Source: Bacteroidia bacterium (lineage in GTDB: Bacteria > Bacteroidota > Bacteroidia > Chitinophagales > Saprospiraceae). From it: a DNA stretch of 52,995 nucleotides. The stretch spans positions 1-52,995 of the forward strand of contig JAUIKE010000041.1 in NCBI GenBank assembly GCA_030430845.1. Direction: 5' to 3'. The position numbers and the translations under genes are program-made. Positions 31,495 to 41,563 of the stretch are shown in pieces. Position 1 is the first letter of the stretch. Each line of letters opens with the position of its first letter. Under the pieces are notes generated by a model. It worked only from the letters and a program-made list of their open reading frames with translations. It was not told the DNA's origin and searched no databases.

Positions 31495-34401
31495 CTACTG
31501 TCGTTCATCCATTCCTCCGTTAAATCTACGCCTCAACAATAAGCCTGGCCTTGATCTCCAAAAAAGGATTCCGACAACCAAGAGTGCCAGGGCACCCAAC
31601 AATTGTGGCCACATCCGCTTATTTCCAATCGGATCATCAGGCCCGATCAAGACAAAATTCCCCCAATAATAGGGATGTAACTGTGAATTGGAAGCAGAGG
31701 CCAGGTATGCCAACTTGGCTGATTGAAGGGATTCTGACTTGTGGGCACCTTGCGCCAATTTTTTGTAAAAAATTTCCATCAACTGAGTGGTTGTCCTACC
31801 ATCCGCTTTCCAAAAGCTACTCACAATGGCAGGACAGCCTGCATAGCGAAAAGCCCGGGCCAAACTGTAAACCCCTTCACTCTTTTCCAGTTTTCCGTGA
31901 CCGCTTTCACATGCTGCCAAAACGATGAGCTGCGCATGGAGCTTGAGGTTATACAACTCGTAGGCATAGAGCGAAGCGGTATCCGCCGTCTCATCGCCAG
32001 CAAAAATCAAACGCGCCCGAAGCGGAGAATAAAGATCCGGTTCAGCATGCATGGCCAGGTGAAGGATGCGGTAATCGCCCGCCAGGCTCATAAAGTTTTC
32101 TTTATTGGCTTTTCTTCCTGTGAAGGCATCTCCGTCGAACAGGCCAGCTACGCTTTCAGCCTGTGCCTGGTTGCTGGCCAGAAACCAGGACCCCTCGTAG
32201 GCAGGCGCAAAAGCTGCCATTTCATGCTTTGCCGCTTTTGGAGCAGACAGCGTAGAAAATAGCAAAGAGCCTGAATAGGCATAACGCACGGTTTTTTCTT
32301 TAAACAGATAGGCCAGGTGCCGAAAGGATCGGCCCGCCCGCCGGTCATCCAATCCTTCAAAAGTAGCGGGCTGTTGCAACAGCAACTCAAAAGGTAAATA
32401 GCTCAACCGGCCATCAGGAATGATCAATAAGTGATCATATTGCTTATCTGATAAGATGGGCTTCAATAAATGTTGATACAGATAATACGCTGGTTGGGCA
32501 AATGACTTCAGGCCCGCAATTCCTTGCTGTGGCTTATGCAAACCCGATTGCAACAGTTGAAGTTGTTCATCATATAAAGCCGTTTTTTCTTGTTCATATA
32601 CTGCTATCGTCTCTTTGCTGATGGCAAAAAGATAGATACTGCTATCTCCTTCAAAAAATTCTATCAACACCTGATCCTGATCCAGGCGCTTTTGAATTTG
32701 CCTGGTCGGCATGATCGCTTGATTGTACTTTAATCCATAGTAGGCGGGATAATCTGTTTCGAGTTGCTTTATCAGCATACGGTAGGCCTCTTCTCTGTCA
32801 AAAAGAATTTGCCGAAAATTGCTTAATTGGGATTTATCCTTTTCCGATTGAGCCTGTTGCAATTCGAATATTTTATTTTTGTAAAAGGCGATATCGGCCT
32901 TGAGGTTCTGTTCCCGCTCCAACAGGGTATCTGGCAGCCCCGTAGCCAATTTGGCTCCGGCATCCTGGAGAGACTGAAAAAGCAGCGTCGCTTTATTGCG
33001 TTCGCTAAAATAAAATGCCCTTTCCAGGTATTGCTGATCAGATGTCATGTTATGCATCATCACGCAAAAGCGGATTGCGCGTTCGTAGAAGGGTCTGGAT
33101 TTTTGGGAGAAGAAGAGTTTGGAGTCTTCATTTTGAAGGTTGTTACGGACACGATCAATCAAGCTGTCGGCTGTCAAATAACACCAGAAGGCAGTATTTA
33201 GATCGGTTTTGTTATGAGTCTGGGCGTAAAGGTCTAAGTGTGCCTGGGCTTTTCCGTCTAATATAGGTGCTCCCAAAAGCGGATATGGAGTAGATATGTC
33301 ATGATTGTTGATTTTCAAATGATCCAAAGCCTGTTGATAGATATAAAGAGCAGAGTCTATATAGCCCAGACTTTGATAGGTTTCGGCTAGTTGTTGGTGA
33401 GCTTGAATGAAGAATTCGATTTTTTTGTCATATCCAAGCCGATATTCTTTTGTACGCCATTTCAGTTGGTTCTTAAACTCTCTCAAAGCTTTTTCCAGAG
33501 AGTCAACTTTGAGGAAGTATTCGCCTTTTATTTGATGGATAACTCCTGGCCTATAAACTTTAAGGGTGTCCTTTTTCGGGAGGTTATCAATCTTTTTTAA
33601 GAGAATTTTGACACTATCTAACTTGTCCTCTTGAAGATAAATTAAAGCTAAACTCTGATGAGCATTATAAATAGGGCTTGTGGCTAAATTGGCTTTTGTC
33701 GCTAGTGCAAGGGTTTGGTAATAATAAGATTTTGCTTTATCATAATTATGAATATAGAAATTCCCGATACCTAAATTGTTTAATATGGTTAGTCTATCCA
33801 GGGCATTTGGGTCAAGCAAATTATTTGCATGCTCAAGTGTTACTTCAAATATTTGTATTGCTTTCTGATAATCTCCAAGTTTCCCATAAACTATTCCTAA
33901 GTCATTATAAGACTTATTTATTCCAATAAGAACACCTACCGAGTCTTCATAAGTAGAAATTCCTAACAAATATTTTTGTGTCTGTTCTAATAGGATTAAC
34001 GCTTTTGAATAGTTCCCATATCCGATTTCAAAAGACGCCAGGTTATAAGCCGCAGTGCCAATATATTCAGGGATTACCTTTGCATAGGGGACTATTCCAT
34101 AATATGCTTTTTCCCAATATTCTTTTTCCTTTTCTACTTGGCCTTCAAACTGATAAATAGTTGCTAACCCTTGTAAGCAAAGGGTATATCTTTTATAGTT
34201 CTTTTGGTCAAGATAGGCTTGAGAAGCTTCCTTGAAAAGCATTATAGCAGATTCATTATCGCTTCCAATCTTGCTCACAGCTTCCCAAAATAGTGTATCT
34301 GTGTATACACCGGAGTCTCCTATTCGCTGGGCGACCGCAGTAGATACCATTCCTAAAGAAAGGAATATACTAAATAGAATAATTCCTATTTTCTTTTTCA
34401 T
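31495..34401 (-). CDS. Exported TPR-CHAT protein
   Basis: The protein is 968 aa from the ATG at 34401, chosen because it begins a signal peptide (MKKKIGIILFSIF). A TPR superhelix follows (about 30-430), then a coiled coil, then a CHAT caspase-like peptidase domain. The CHAT domain has the His motif ILHLAMHAEPD and the Cys motif VLAACESGHGKLEKSEG, so the dyad looks intact. A C-terminal membrane helix (LLGALALLVVGILFW) and basic tail would hold it in the inner membrane with the CHAT domain outside the cytoplasm. The first ~350 codons are AT-richer than the rest. Confidence 0.93.
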   Translation of the reverse strand: MKKKIGIILFSIFLSLGMVSTAVAQRIGDSGVYTDTLFWEAVSKIGSDNESAIMLFKEASQAYLDQKNYKRYTLCLQGLATIYQFEGQVEKEKEYWEKAYYGIVPYAKVIPEYIGTAAYNLASFEIGYGNYSKALILLEQTQKYLLGISTYEDSVGVLIGINKSYNDLGIVYGKLGDYQKAIQIFEVTLEHANNLLDPNALDRLTILNNLGIGNFYIHNYDKAKSYYYQTLALATKANLATSPIYNAHQSLALIYLQEDKLDSVKILLKKIDNLPKKDTLKVYRPGVIHQIKGEYFLKVDSLEKALREFKNQLKWRTKEYRLGYDKKIEFFIQAHQQLAETYQSLGYIDSALYIYQQALDHLKINNHDISTPYPLLGAPILDGKAQAHLDLYAQTHNKTDLNTAFWCYLTADSLIDRVRNNLQNEDSKLFFSQKSRPFYERAIRFCVMMHNMTSDQQYLERAFYFSERNKATLLFQSLQDAGAKLATGLPDTLLEREQNLKADIAFYKNKIFELQQAQSEKDKSQLSNFRQILFDREEAYRMLIKQLETDYPAYYGLKYNQAIMPTRQIQKRLDQDQVLIEFFEGDSSIYLFAISKETIAVYEQEKTALYDEQLQLLQSGLHKPQQGIAGLKSFAQPAYYLYQHLLKPILSDKQYDHLLIIPDGRLSYLPFELLLQQPATFEGLDDRRAGRSFRHLAYLFKEKTVRYAYSGSLLFSTLSAPKAAKHEMAAFAPAYEGSWFLASNQAQAESVAGLFDGDAFTGRKANKENFMSLAGDYRILHLAMHAEPDLYSPLRARLIFAGDETADTASLYAYELYNLKLHAQLIVLAACESGHGKLEKSEGVYSLARAFRYAGCPAIVSSFWKADGRTTTQLMEIFYKKLAQGAHKSESLQSAKLAYLASASNSQLHPYYWGNFVLIGPDDPIGNKRMWPQLLGALALLVVGILFWRSRPGLLLRRRFNGGMDERQ

Positions 34402-34417
34402 AAATGTTAAAAATAGT

Positions 34418-34453
34418 ATGCTACATCTGAGAAGATTTTCCCAGATGTAGCAT
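34418..34453 (-). terminator. 12-bp perfect hairpin before the CHAT gene
   Basis: ATGCTACATCTG (34418-34429) and CAGATGTAGCAT (34442-34453) form a perfect 12-bp stem with a 12-base loop. Read leftward it is followed by TATTTTTAAC, so it may terminate the T9SS gene at 34553-35479 or act as an attenuator for the CHAT gene, 17 bp further on. Confidence 0.5.
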
Positions 34454-34552
34454 GGTGTTCTATGTGTCCCTGAAAAGTTTTCGCACTGAATTAATTTATA
34501 ATAAATCCATGTTAATCTAACTCGTTGCCGGAACATAGAGTCTATAAATTTA

Positions 34553-35479
34553 TTACTCTCTTATCAATTTTAAAGATTGTTGAAAATTACCAGAACTAAT
34601 TCTCAAAAAGTATAGGCCAGGTTCTAATTCTTCATCTATTAAAAGTTGGTAAGAGTTATTTAGGAAAAGTACTTTTCTCCTAATATCGTGAGTAAGTCTG
34701 CCATGCAGGTCAAATATTTGAACTTTGACTGGTTCACCAGGTCCAGAATCCAATAATATGCTGAAGTGGCCATTAGTGGGATTGGGGCTTAGCGTGGCGT
34801 TTTGAATACTTTCTGTGCCTGTGGGTATTTTTGTTCGGGCAACATTGTGGGCATAAAAATCCTGACATGGCATACCAGACATTACAGTGACGGGATTATT
34901 AAAAGCAGTATATGGTTTTTGACAACTGTCCTTATAGCCTAATTGAAATTCAACATTAATATATCCACCATAAGGATTGCTATTTAAATCAACCAAAACT
35001 TCAATCCTCCCTCTCCAGGCAGTATCACTTGTGACATAATAAATTAAATCATACCATTGACCACTTTGGTTACACGAAATACCCGAAGGTCTGCTTGAAG
35101 CCAAAAGATCTTGAACTGATACAATTGGTAGGGGGATATTATGTAAATCCGTTGCTTTTATGTCCAATGCAAATGAATTTGGTTGGAAGTTCTGCAAGCT
35201 TGGATTTTTTTTGTTTAACATAAAATCGAAAGTAATGCGAGCATGATTATTTGTTGAATCTAATTCATAACAATCAGCCATCATATTACTTTCTTCAGAG
35301 GGGAAAAAAGGTAGCACAACATCTTCAATAAGAAGGTGTATAGGGACATTTGGGCATTTGGGGCACCAATTTTTATTTGCATTGACAAATAATTGAGATT
35401 GGGATTTTACTCCATAGTTTAGAAAAACCATGAATAAAAATAGAAATACGAGTTTGATTTTTGTGATTTGAAACAGCAT
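34553..35479 (-). CDS. T9SS-sorted secreted protein
   Basis: This 308-aa protein has a signal peptide (KLVFLFLFMVFL...VKSQ) and a C-terminal Por secretion domain: LSPNPTNGHFSILLD, VKVQIFDLHGRL and a GLYFLRISSGNFQQSLKLI end. It goes to the outer surface by T9SS. The middle region has paired Cys (WCPKCPNVPIH; ISCNQSGQWY) and beta-rich sequence without a recognised catalytic motif. It lies between the CHAT gene and the divergent subtilase and shares their AT-rich composition. Confidence 0.87.
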   Translation of the reverse strand: MLFQITKIKLVFLFLFMVFLNYGVKSQSQLFVNANKNWCPKCPNVPIHLLIEDVVLPFFPSEESNMMADCYELDSTNNHARITFDFMLNKKNPSLQNFQPNSFALDIKATDLHNIPLPIVSVQDLLASSRPSGISCNQSGQWYDLIYYVTSDTAWRGRIEVLVDLNSNPYGGYINVEFQLGYKDSCQKPYTAFNNPVTVMSGMPCQDFYAHNVARTKIPTGTESIQNATLSPNPTNGHFSILLDSGPGEPVKVQIFDLHGRLTHDIRRKVLFLNNSYQLLIDEELEPGLYFLRISSGNFQQSLKLIRE

Positions 35480-35715
35480 CTTATTCTTTTTTAAAATTTA
35501 AATTAAGTAATGATTATTTGGTAATAGGTTGGCGCTCTCAATTCTAACCCTATTAGACGCAGCCGTTGAATTTGCATCAACACTTTTGGGATAATTTTGT
35601 AAATTATTGCTCAATTTAGCATTTACATTTTATCTTAAAATAGCTGCATGTGTTAATGAGACATACTCATCCATTTTACCCTTCACCATCAAAAACAGGG
35701 CGTAAGCCCCATTGT

Positions 35716-38175
35716 ATGAAATATTTTTTTTCCCTTTTTCTCATCATAGCTCTATTATTAAGCATCAGTCTCTATACAAAAAAAACGATTGAGCTGATCA
35801 ATCATCCATTAGATTTAAAATCCCAATCTCTTCATCGAGCCAATTTTGTCAATAATCGTTGGTTGGGTATTCCTCTTTATGACGGTACAGGAGTTCGGGT
35901 AATGGTGAGAGATGGTGGCACGATAGATAATCATATAGATTTTAAAAACCGTTTTCATAATATTACACCAGTCCCCAGTTTTGACCACCATGAAGATTTA
36001 GTAGCTGGCTGCATTTCTGGAGCCGGAAACAGAAACCCTGATATTATGGGTATGGCTCCTGGATCTATCGTCTATGCAATAGATTATTCAGCTTCTTTTA
36101 ATGATTCTACGCTCTATTATCATCTGAACAAAGGCATTGTGATCACCAATAGCTCTTTTGGGGAAAGTTGCAATGAAGGATATACGGGAAGGTCAAAAAA
36201 TGTCGATAAACAAATATTTGAAAACCCTACCCTTATGCATGTTTTTGCAATAGGAAATGAAGGACTCTCTGATTGTGGTTATGGAGCTGGTTCTGCTTAT
36301 GGGAATATTGAGGGAGGTAACCTGGTTGCAAAAAATGCAATTGCTGTAGGTTCTGTATCTCCTTTATCTCAATTGAGCGTTTTTAGTAGTAGGGGCCCAA
36401 CTAAAGACAAAAGACTCAAACCTGATTTGTTAGCCATGGGAGAAGACTACCAATCCACTTTCCCCCCAAATACTTATGAAACCCACCAGGGCACATCCTA
36501 CTCCGCCCCCGCCGTAGCCGGCATCCTCGCCCAACTCTACCAGGCCTACAAAGAAATGAACAACGGCATCAATCCGCCTTCAGCCCTTATCAAGGCCCTG
36601 ATGTGCAACACCGCAGAAGACCTGGGAAACCCCGGACCAGACTACAAACACGGCTTCGGCCTGGTGCATGCAGGAAGGGCCTATGAGTCTCTTAAAAATC
36701 AACAATATCTTTCAGACAGCCTGCCCGCATCTGCTACGCATACCCACAACCTGCAAATCCCCGCAGGCATCTCAGAAGCCAGACTCATGCTATATTGGCC
36801 CGATAAGGAAGGAATGCCAGGCGCTGCCAAAACGCTCATCACAGATTTGGATGTCAGCCTGACAGATCCAGTGAACCAAACCTATCTACCGCTCGTCCTC
36901 GATCCTACGCCCAATGTCACCAACCTTAACCGAAATGCGCAGCCAGGAATAGATACCCTGAATAATATCGAACAAATCGTTCTGAAAAACCCACAAGCCG
37001 GCAGCTATCAAGTCCATGTTGATGGCACTACCATGCCCGTGGGAAAAACAGGCTACTATCTGAGCTGGTTCTTTTTTAAGGATGAGCTTCAGGTCACCTT
37101 CCCTTATGGTGGCGAAGCCTTCGCCCCGCAGGAAGATGTCATCATCCGCTGGGATGCCTATAGTGACACAGGGACATTTGATGTGGATTATAGCCTGAAT
37201 AATGGCCGAAATTGGACAAATATAGCCTCCGGCGTCAATGGTGCGCTGCGCTATCAACTGTGGAAAACGCCAGCCCAGATATCGGGTCAGGCCCGCATCC
37301 GCGTGACACGCGGTACACAAACCTCTGAAAGCCAGCAAAACTTTACGATCATCGAAAGTCCGGATAATCTGCAATTCGCAAGGGTGTGCCAGGACTTTGT
37401 CAGCCTGACTTGGGATGCCGTAACAGGAGCCACTTCTTACGATGTCTTTGTGCTGGGCGAAAAGTATATGGATTCTGTGGGCTCAACCAGCAATACCTTT
37501 TTTGAACCGAAAATCCGCTACCAGAATGAAAACTGGTTTTCCGTTCGGGCCAGGGGAGATAGTGGAATAATTGGCCGCAGGGCGATTGCGGTAAAGCAGA
37601 ATCCTGGGATTTTGGTTAATTGTGCTGGAGTGGCTCCGACGGCGCTTTTTAGCGTGGATACCGTCATTTGTGATAGCCAGTTTGTCCTTTTGCAAGACCG
37701 CAGCCTCAAGGCTCCCGATAGCTGGAACTGGCAAGTGTCTCCATCCATGGGTATCTCTTTTGTACAAAACACAAGTGGCACCAGTGCCAATCCCATCCTG
37801 AGTTTTGTCGATACGGGAACATACATGGTCACATTAAAGGTGATCAATCAGTTTGGTAGCGATTCGATTACCCAAAACCTGCATATTACAGGATGCAGCG
37901 TGTCGATCGCAAATCCCTTAGAACAAGTATCTGTGCGTATGAGCCCCAATCCCAGCACCGGCAATATTCGGCTTCAGATGAAAGGAAATCTAAAGCCTGT
38001 ATATCAGCTCGACCTCCTGGATCTGTATGGAAATCAGATCTACACCCAGAAGGTGATCAGTCAGGGAAACGCTATCGACAAGACGTTTGACTTTCACTAT
38101 CTCAGCTCGGGGCTATACTTTTTGAGGCTTTATGATGGGGAAAATTTTCAGGTTGTGAAGGTGATTATTCAGTGA
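35716..38175 (+). CDS. Subtilisin-like serine peptidase (S8) with T9SS tail
   Basis: This 819-aa protein starts with a signal-like hydrophobic segment (ATG at 35716 chosen; the frame opens 66 bp earlier). S8 catalytic residues: D66 (VMVRDGG), H92 (HHEDLVAG, in place of HGTHVAG), N181 (AIGNEG) and S261 (HQGTSYSAPAVAG). Beta domains follow, including LYWPDKEG and a fibronectin-like region ending with YDVFVLGEKY. A PKD-like piece (about 655-745) precedes the T9SS tail (SPNPSTGNIRLQM...GLYFLRLYDG). It is a secreted or surface peptidase. Codon use changes abruptly near 36480, just before the serine motif. Confidence 0.92.
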   Translation: MKYFFSLFLIIALLLSISLYTKKTIELINHPLDLKSQSLHRANFVNNRWLGIPLYDGTGVRVMVRDGGTIDNHIDFKNRFHNITPVPSFDHHEDLVAGCISGAGNRNPDIMGMAPGSIVYAIDYSASFNDSTLYYHLNKGIVITNSSFGESCNEGYTGRSKNVDKQIFENPTLMHVFAIGNEGLSDCGYGAGSAYGNIEGGNLVAKNAIAVGSVSPLSQLSVFSSRGPTKDKRLKPDLLAMGEDYQSTFPPNTYETHQGTSYSAPAVAGILAQLYQAYKEMNNGINPPSALIKALMCNTAEDLGNPGPDYKHGFGLVHAGRAYESLKNQQYLSDSLPASATHTHNLQIPAGISEARLMLYWPDKEGMPGAAKTLITDLDVSLTDPVNQTYLPLVLDPTPNVTNLNRNAQPGIDTLNNIEQIVLKNPQAGSYQVHVDGTTMPVGKTGYYLSWFFFKDELQVTFPYGGEAFAPQEDVIIRWDAYSDTGTFDVDYSLNNGRNWTNIASGVNGALRYQLWKTPAQISGQARIRVTRGTQTSESQQNFTIIESPDNLQFARVCQDFVSLTWDAVTGATSYDVFVLGEKYMDSVGSTSNTFFEPKIRYQNENWFSVRARGDSGIIGRRAIAVKQNPGILVNCAGVAPTALFSVDTVICDSQFVLLQDRSLKAPDSWNWQVSPSMGISFVQNTSGTSANPILSFVDTGTYMVTLKVINQFGSDSITQNLHITGCSVSIANPLEQVSVRMSPNPSTGNIRLQMKGNLKPVYQLDLLDLYGNQIYTQKVISQGNAIDKTFDFHYLSSGLYFLRLYDGENFQVVKVIIQ

Positions 38176-38582
38176 TTACTTTGAAAAAATCCAGCCTAAG
38201 GGGGTTAATTATCAGTGTTTTATGTTTATATTTTTGTGGTTTATAATCTTTCTTATGTTAAATAGAAAGAATTATAACCTCTTACATTTTAACCATCCCT
38301 TCCCGATATTTACCCCATGATCATAGACAAACAACATCTCCGCAGCCTGATCCTCCGGGCAGATCGCCAAGAACTCATCCAGCACCTGGATGCTTGTCTG
38401 GAGCAGATGACTTGTTCTCTTAGTTTGCTTCTGTGGAATAGAGAGGAACCATTTGGGGTTGGGAAGGAATTGTAGAAACTAAAATCTATTTCTCCCTCTT
38501 CCCTAACTATTCCCTTTTTTATTTCCCCAATCATGCGTAAATTACAACTAGCCAAACTACCCTGTTCACCTAAGCAGATATC
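38176..38582. other. Gap with a possible 52-aa frame
   Basis: The only candidate is a plus-strand frame at 38317-38475 (MIIDKQHLRSLILRADRQEL..., 52 aa). It looks helical, like the short effector-associated helices of CHAT/TIR systems, and could be the start of a decayed gene. Otherwise the gap is AT-rich and plain. Confidence 0.3.
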
Positions 38583-40040
38583 ATGACAAAAGCAAATATG
38601 TACGATTTGAGACCAATATGCCTGATACTTCTTATGGTGTTTACCATCTCAGTATCTGCCAACGGCCTTTCCATCACCAATGTCCAAAGGGATTCTCTCA
38701 ACCAAACGGTAAGCTTCGACATCCATTGGTACAACAGTTGGCGGGTAGATAGCCTGGCAACTCCCTATAACTGGGATGCAGCCTGGGTATTTGTAAAATT
38801 TCAGGATTGTGATGCGAGTCCGTCAGACCCATGGATTCATGGTGCTTTGAATGACAGTTTAGTGCTACATGATTTTGGCAAGTTGGAACCCGTATTTTCC
38901 GATGGATCATCGCTTGGCCTGGATACAGACTTGAAGGGGGTCATGCTACGTCGTTCATCCAATGGGCTTTTTGGCAATACTGCCCCTACTCGGATAACCC
39001 TAAAACTCACCAACATGATTTCGGGAGTTGCTTATAACCTGCGGGTGATAGCTACCGAAATGGTATTTGTGAAGGAAGGTGCTTTTGAACTGGGGGGGAT
39101 TACGGCCGGGAATGCATTTTCGGCGAATACGACATCGAATGATCCTGCGGTTGCTCCAATTGTATCAGAATCGGCTGTCACCCTCAATTCACATGCAGGC
39201 GGTAATGATGCCACAATTACCTTGTCACCGGGGTTTCCCAAAGGCTTTGGGGGTTTTCACCTGATGAAATATGAAATCACGGAGGAGCAATATGCTGTAT
39301 TTCTCAATTCTATTCCACGTGCGGTTCAATCTACTCGCTATCCCGGGAACTATGGCAACAATCGCCAAAACCTGGTGGCAAATGGGAATAATCCGCTTCA
39401 TACCTATCAAACGGATAGACCTGACCGGGCTCAAAACTTTCTGAGTTGGGATGATGTCGCTGCCTTTTTAGATTGGGCCTGTTTGCGCCCTATGACAGAA
39501 TTGGAGTATGAAAAAGCCTGTAGAGGAATCCAATCAGCGGTTGCGGATGAATGTGCCTGGGGAACAGCCTCGGCTTTTGAATTAACAGACATTACAGCTC
39601 CTGAAGATGGGACTGAGATTCCGGGTAATCTCCCTGCCAATGCCAATTTTATCAATAACAACCTTAACGGTGGTGACGGAGGACGCGGGCCCGTCAGGGT
39701 TGGGATTTTTGCGCTACCAGGCAATGCTACCCGAATTCAGGCTGGTGGAACCTATTATGGCGCGCTGGAAATGAGCGGGAATGTCTGGGAATACTGCGTT
39801 GGGGCTTTGTATATCACTTCTATTGCAGGAAGTGTCAACTTTACAGATGCCCCCGGTGATGGGGTATTAGGAACAAATGGCCAGGCAAATCAGAATGGAT
39901 GGCCATCCATTACTTCGGGCGGTCATGTCATCCGAGGCGGTTCCTGGAATGACAACCTGGCTGAACTCCGCGTAGCCAGCCGTTATATCGGCTGGAGTGG
40001 AAATCGAAACTATAATACCGGAGGCAGAGGGGTTCGATGA
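38583..40040 (+). CDS. Non-catalytic sulfatase-modifying-fold surface protein 1
   Basis: This 485-aa protein has a signal peptide and an Ig-like N-terminal domain (LSITNVQRDSLNQTVSFDIHW... about 30-155) common in Bacteroidota surface proteins. A formylglycine-generating-enzyme/C-type-lectin fold follows (about 165-485), with MKYEITEEQYAVFLN, LSWDDVAAFLDWACLRPMTELEYEKA and EMSGNVWEY. The last 37 residues, from RGGSWNDN to GGRGVR, form the ligand loop. The Cys pair used for catalysis in real FGE (CxxxR, GFRC) is absent, so it should bind a ligand rather than oxidise cysteine. First of three tandem paralogues. Confidence 0.85.
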   Translation: MTKANMYDLRPICLILLMVFTISVSANGLSITNVQRDSLNQTVSFDIHWYNSWRVDSLATPYNWDAAWVFVKFQDCDASPSDPWIHGALNDSLVLHDFGKLEPVFSDGSSLGLDTDLKGVMLRRSSNGLFGNTAPTRITLKLTNMISGVAYNLRVIATEMVFVKEGAFELGGITAGNAFSANTTSNDPAVAPIVSESAVTLNSHAGGNDATITLSPGFPKGFGGFHLMKYEITEEQYAVFLNSIPRAVQSTRYPGNYGNNRQNLVANGNNPLHTYQTDRPDRAQNFLSWDDVAAFLDWACLRPMTELEYEKACRGIQSAVADECAWGTASAFELTDITAPEDGTEIPGNLPANANFINNNLNGGDGGRGPVRVGIFALPGNATRIQAGGTYYGALEMSGNVWEYCVGALYITSIAGSVNFTDAPGDGVLGTNGQANQNGWPSITSGGHVIRGGSWNDNLAELRVASRYIGWSGNRNYNTGGRGVR

Positions 40041-40087
40041 GCCCGAACAACTCCTTTAAATTCACATAAAAGCTAAAGTTGATTTTT

Positions 40088-41536
40088 ATGACAAAACGAT
40101 ACTCATACCTTATTTGGTTGATAAATGGCCTTCTGCTGGTCATTTCATGCCAAAGTTTACACGCGAATAATCTACGTATCCGAAATGTATCTCCAGACCT
40201 AACCAATGGCACGGTTACATTTGACATCACCTGGGATAACAGCTGGAACCTGGAGACATTAGGTGCCCCATACCACTGGGATGCCTCATGGACTTTTGTG
40301 AAATGGAGAGAATGTAATGCCCCCATTTCTGATCCCTGGACACATGGCCTGGTTGATACGAGTTTGGCTGCTCATAGCTTCGGAAGCCTTGAGCCTACCC
40401 GATCTGATGGTTTTTCCATTGGAATAGATAGTATTCCATTTAACCATGGCGCCATGCTGAGAAGAGTTACAAATGGCCTTTTCCCTACTCAACCCTACCA
40501 AACAGTGACCCTTAAACTAACGAACCTGCCTGCGACAGGAGATTATGATGTCAGGGTTTTTGGCGTGGAGATGGTATATGTGCCAAGGGGAGAATTTCTG
40601 CTGGGAGGCACCAGTGAAACATATCCTTTTAATGTGGGGGGACAACCTGTGCTTGTTAAAAATGAGGGACCCATTCAAATATTTTGGCAAAGTTTAAATG
40701 TGACCTTAACCGACTCCTTCCCTAAAGGATACAACCCTTTCTTCTGCATGAAATATGAAATTTCACAAGGGCAGTATTGCGATTTTTTGAATACGCTTTC
40801 CGGTATTGCTCCCAACTTGTTGTTTGTCAATCAATACAATAATGATCGAAACCGTGTTCAATCCGGTGGCACGCCGCCAGATATATATTATTCTGATCGT
40901 CAAGATCGGGCTAATAACTATATGAATTGGACAGACTTGCTGGCCTATCTGGATTGGGCATGTTTAAGTCCCATGACAGAGTTGCAATTCGAAAAGGTTT
41001 GTCGAGGAAATGGTCCTTATGTGCAAAATGAATATGCCTGGGGAAGTACAGATATTGCCCCAATAACGCTTCTCAGTACCCCAGAGGATGGGACAGAAAT
41101 AGCACAAAACCCAGGTGCAAATTGCAGCTATAATAATTTAACCTTGACAGGAGGTGATGGGGGCAGAGGGCCTGTCAGAGTGGGGATTTTTGCTACAGCT
41201 ACAGTTACCAACAAAATGGAAGCAGGCGCTTCTTACTACGGGATCATGGAGTTAAGTGGAAACCTTTGGGAGCAAATGGTAATCGCTACAACCCAAACTG
41301 ATAACTTCCTATTCAGCGGTTTGTGGGGAGATGGTTACCTGGATAGTTTAGGGTATGCGAATGTGGCTACCTGGCCATTCCCTAATGCTATAAATGGGGT
41401 AAACAATGCCTATCATTCATTACGAGGCGGAAGCTGGTACCATGGTACTACCAGGTTAAGAACTTCTGATAGAAATTATCACTATTACGGAAATAATCTT
41501 AGAGGAAGCGATTTCGGGGGCAGAGGAGTTCGATAA
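40088..41536 (+). CDS. Non-catalytic sulfatase-modifying-fold surface protein 2
   Basis: This 482-aa protein runs from the ATG at 40088 (a TTG at 40079 is in frame). It has the same architecture as the first paralogue but is much closer to the third (roughly three quarters identical by eye). The fold is complete: MKYEISQGQYCDFLN, LAYLDWACLSPMTELQFEK, ELSGNLWEQM and the end RGGSWYHG...GGRGVR. No FGE-type catalytic Cys. Differences from paralogue 3 concentrate in the loop after NLWE and in the last 35 residues. Confidence 0.85.
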   Translation: MTKRYSYLIWLINGLLLVISCQSLHANNLRIRNVSPDLTNGTVTFDITWDNSWNLETLGAPYHWDASWTFVKWRECNAPISDPWTHGLVDTSLAAHSFGSLEPTRSDGFSIGIDSIPFNHGAMLRRVTNGLFPTQPYQTVTLKLTNLPATGDYDVRVFGVEMVYVPRGEFLLGGTSETYPFNVGGQPVLVKNEGPIQIFWQSLNVTLTDSFPKGYNPFFCMKYEISQGQYCDFLNTLSGIAPNLLFVNQYNNDRNRVQSGGTPPDIYYSDRQDRANNYMNWTDLLAYLDWACLSPMTELQFEKVCRGNGPYVQNEYAWGSTDIAPITLLSTPEDGTEIAQNPGANCSYNNLTLTGGDGGRGPVRVGIFATATVTNKMEAGASYYGIMELSGNLWEQMVIATTQTDNFLFSGLWGDGYLDSLGYANVATWPFPNAINGVNNAYHSLRGGSWYHGTTRLRTSDRNYHYYGNNLRGSDFGGRGVR

Positions 41537-41563
41537 AACACACGCATTCAATTTTATTTTCAA

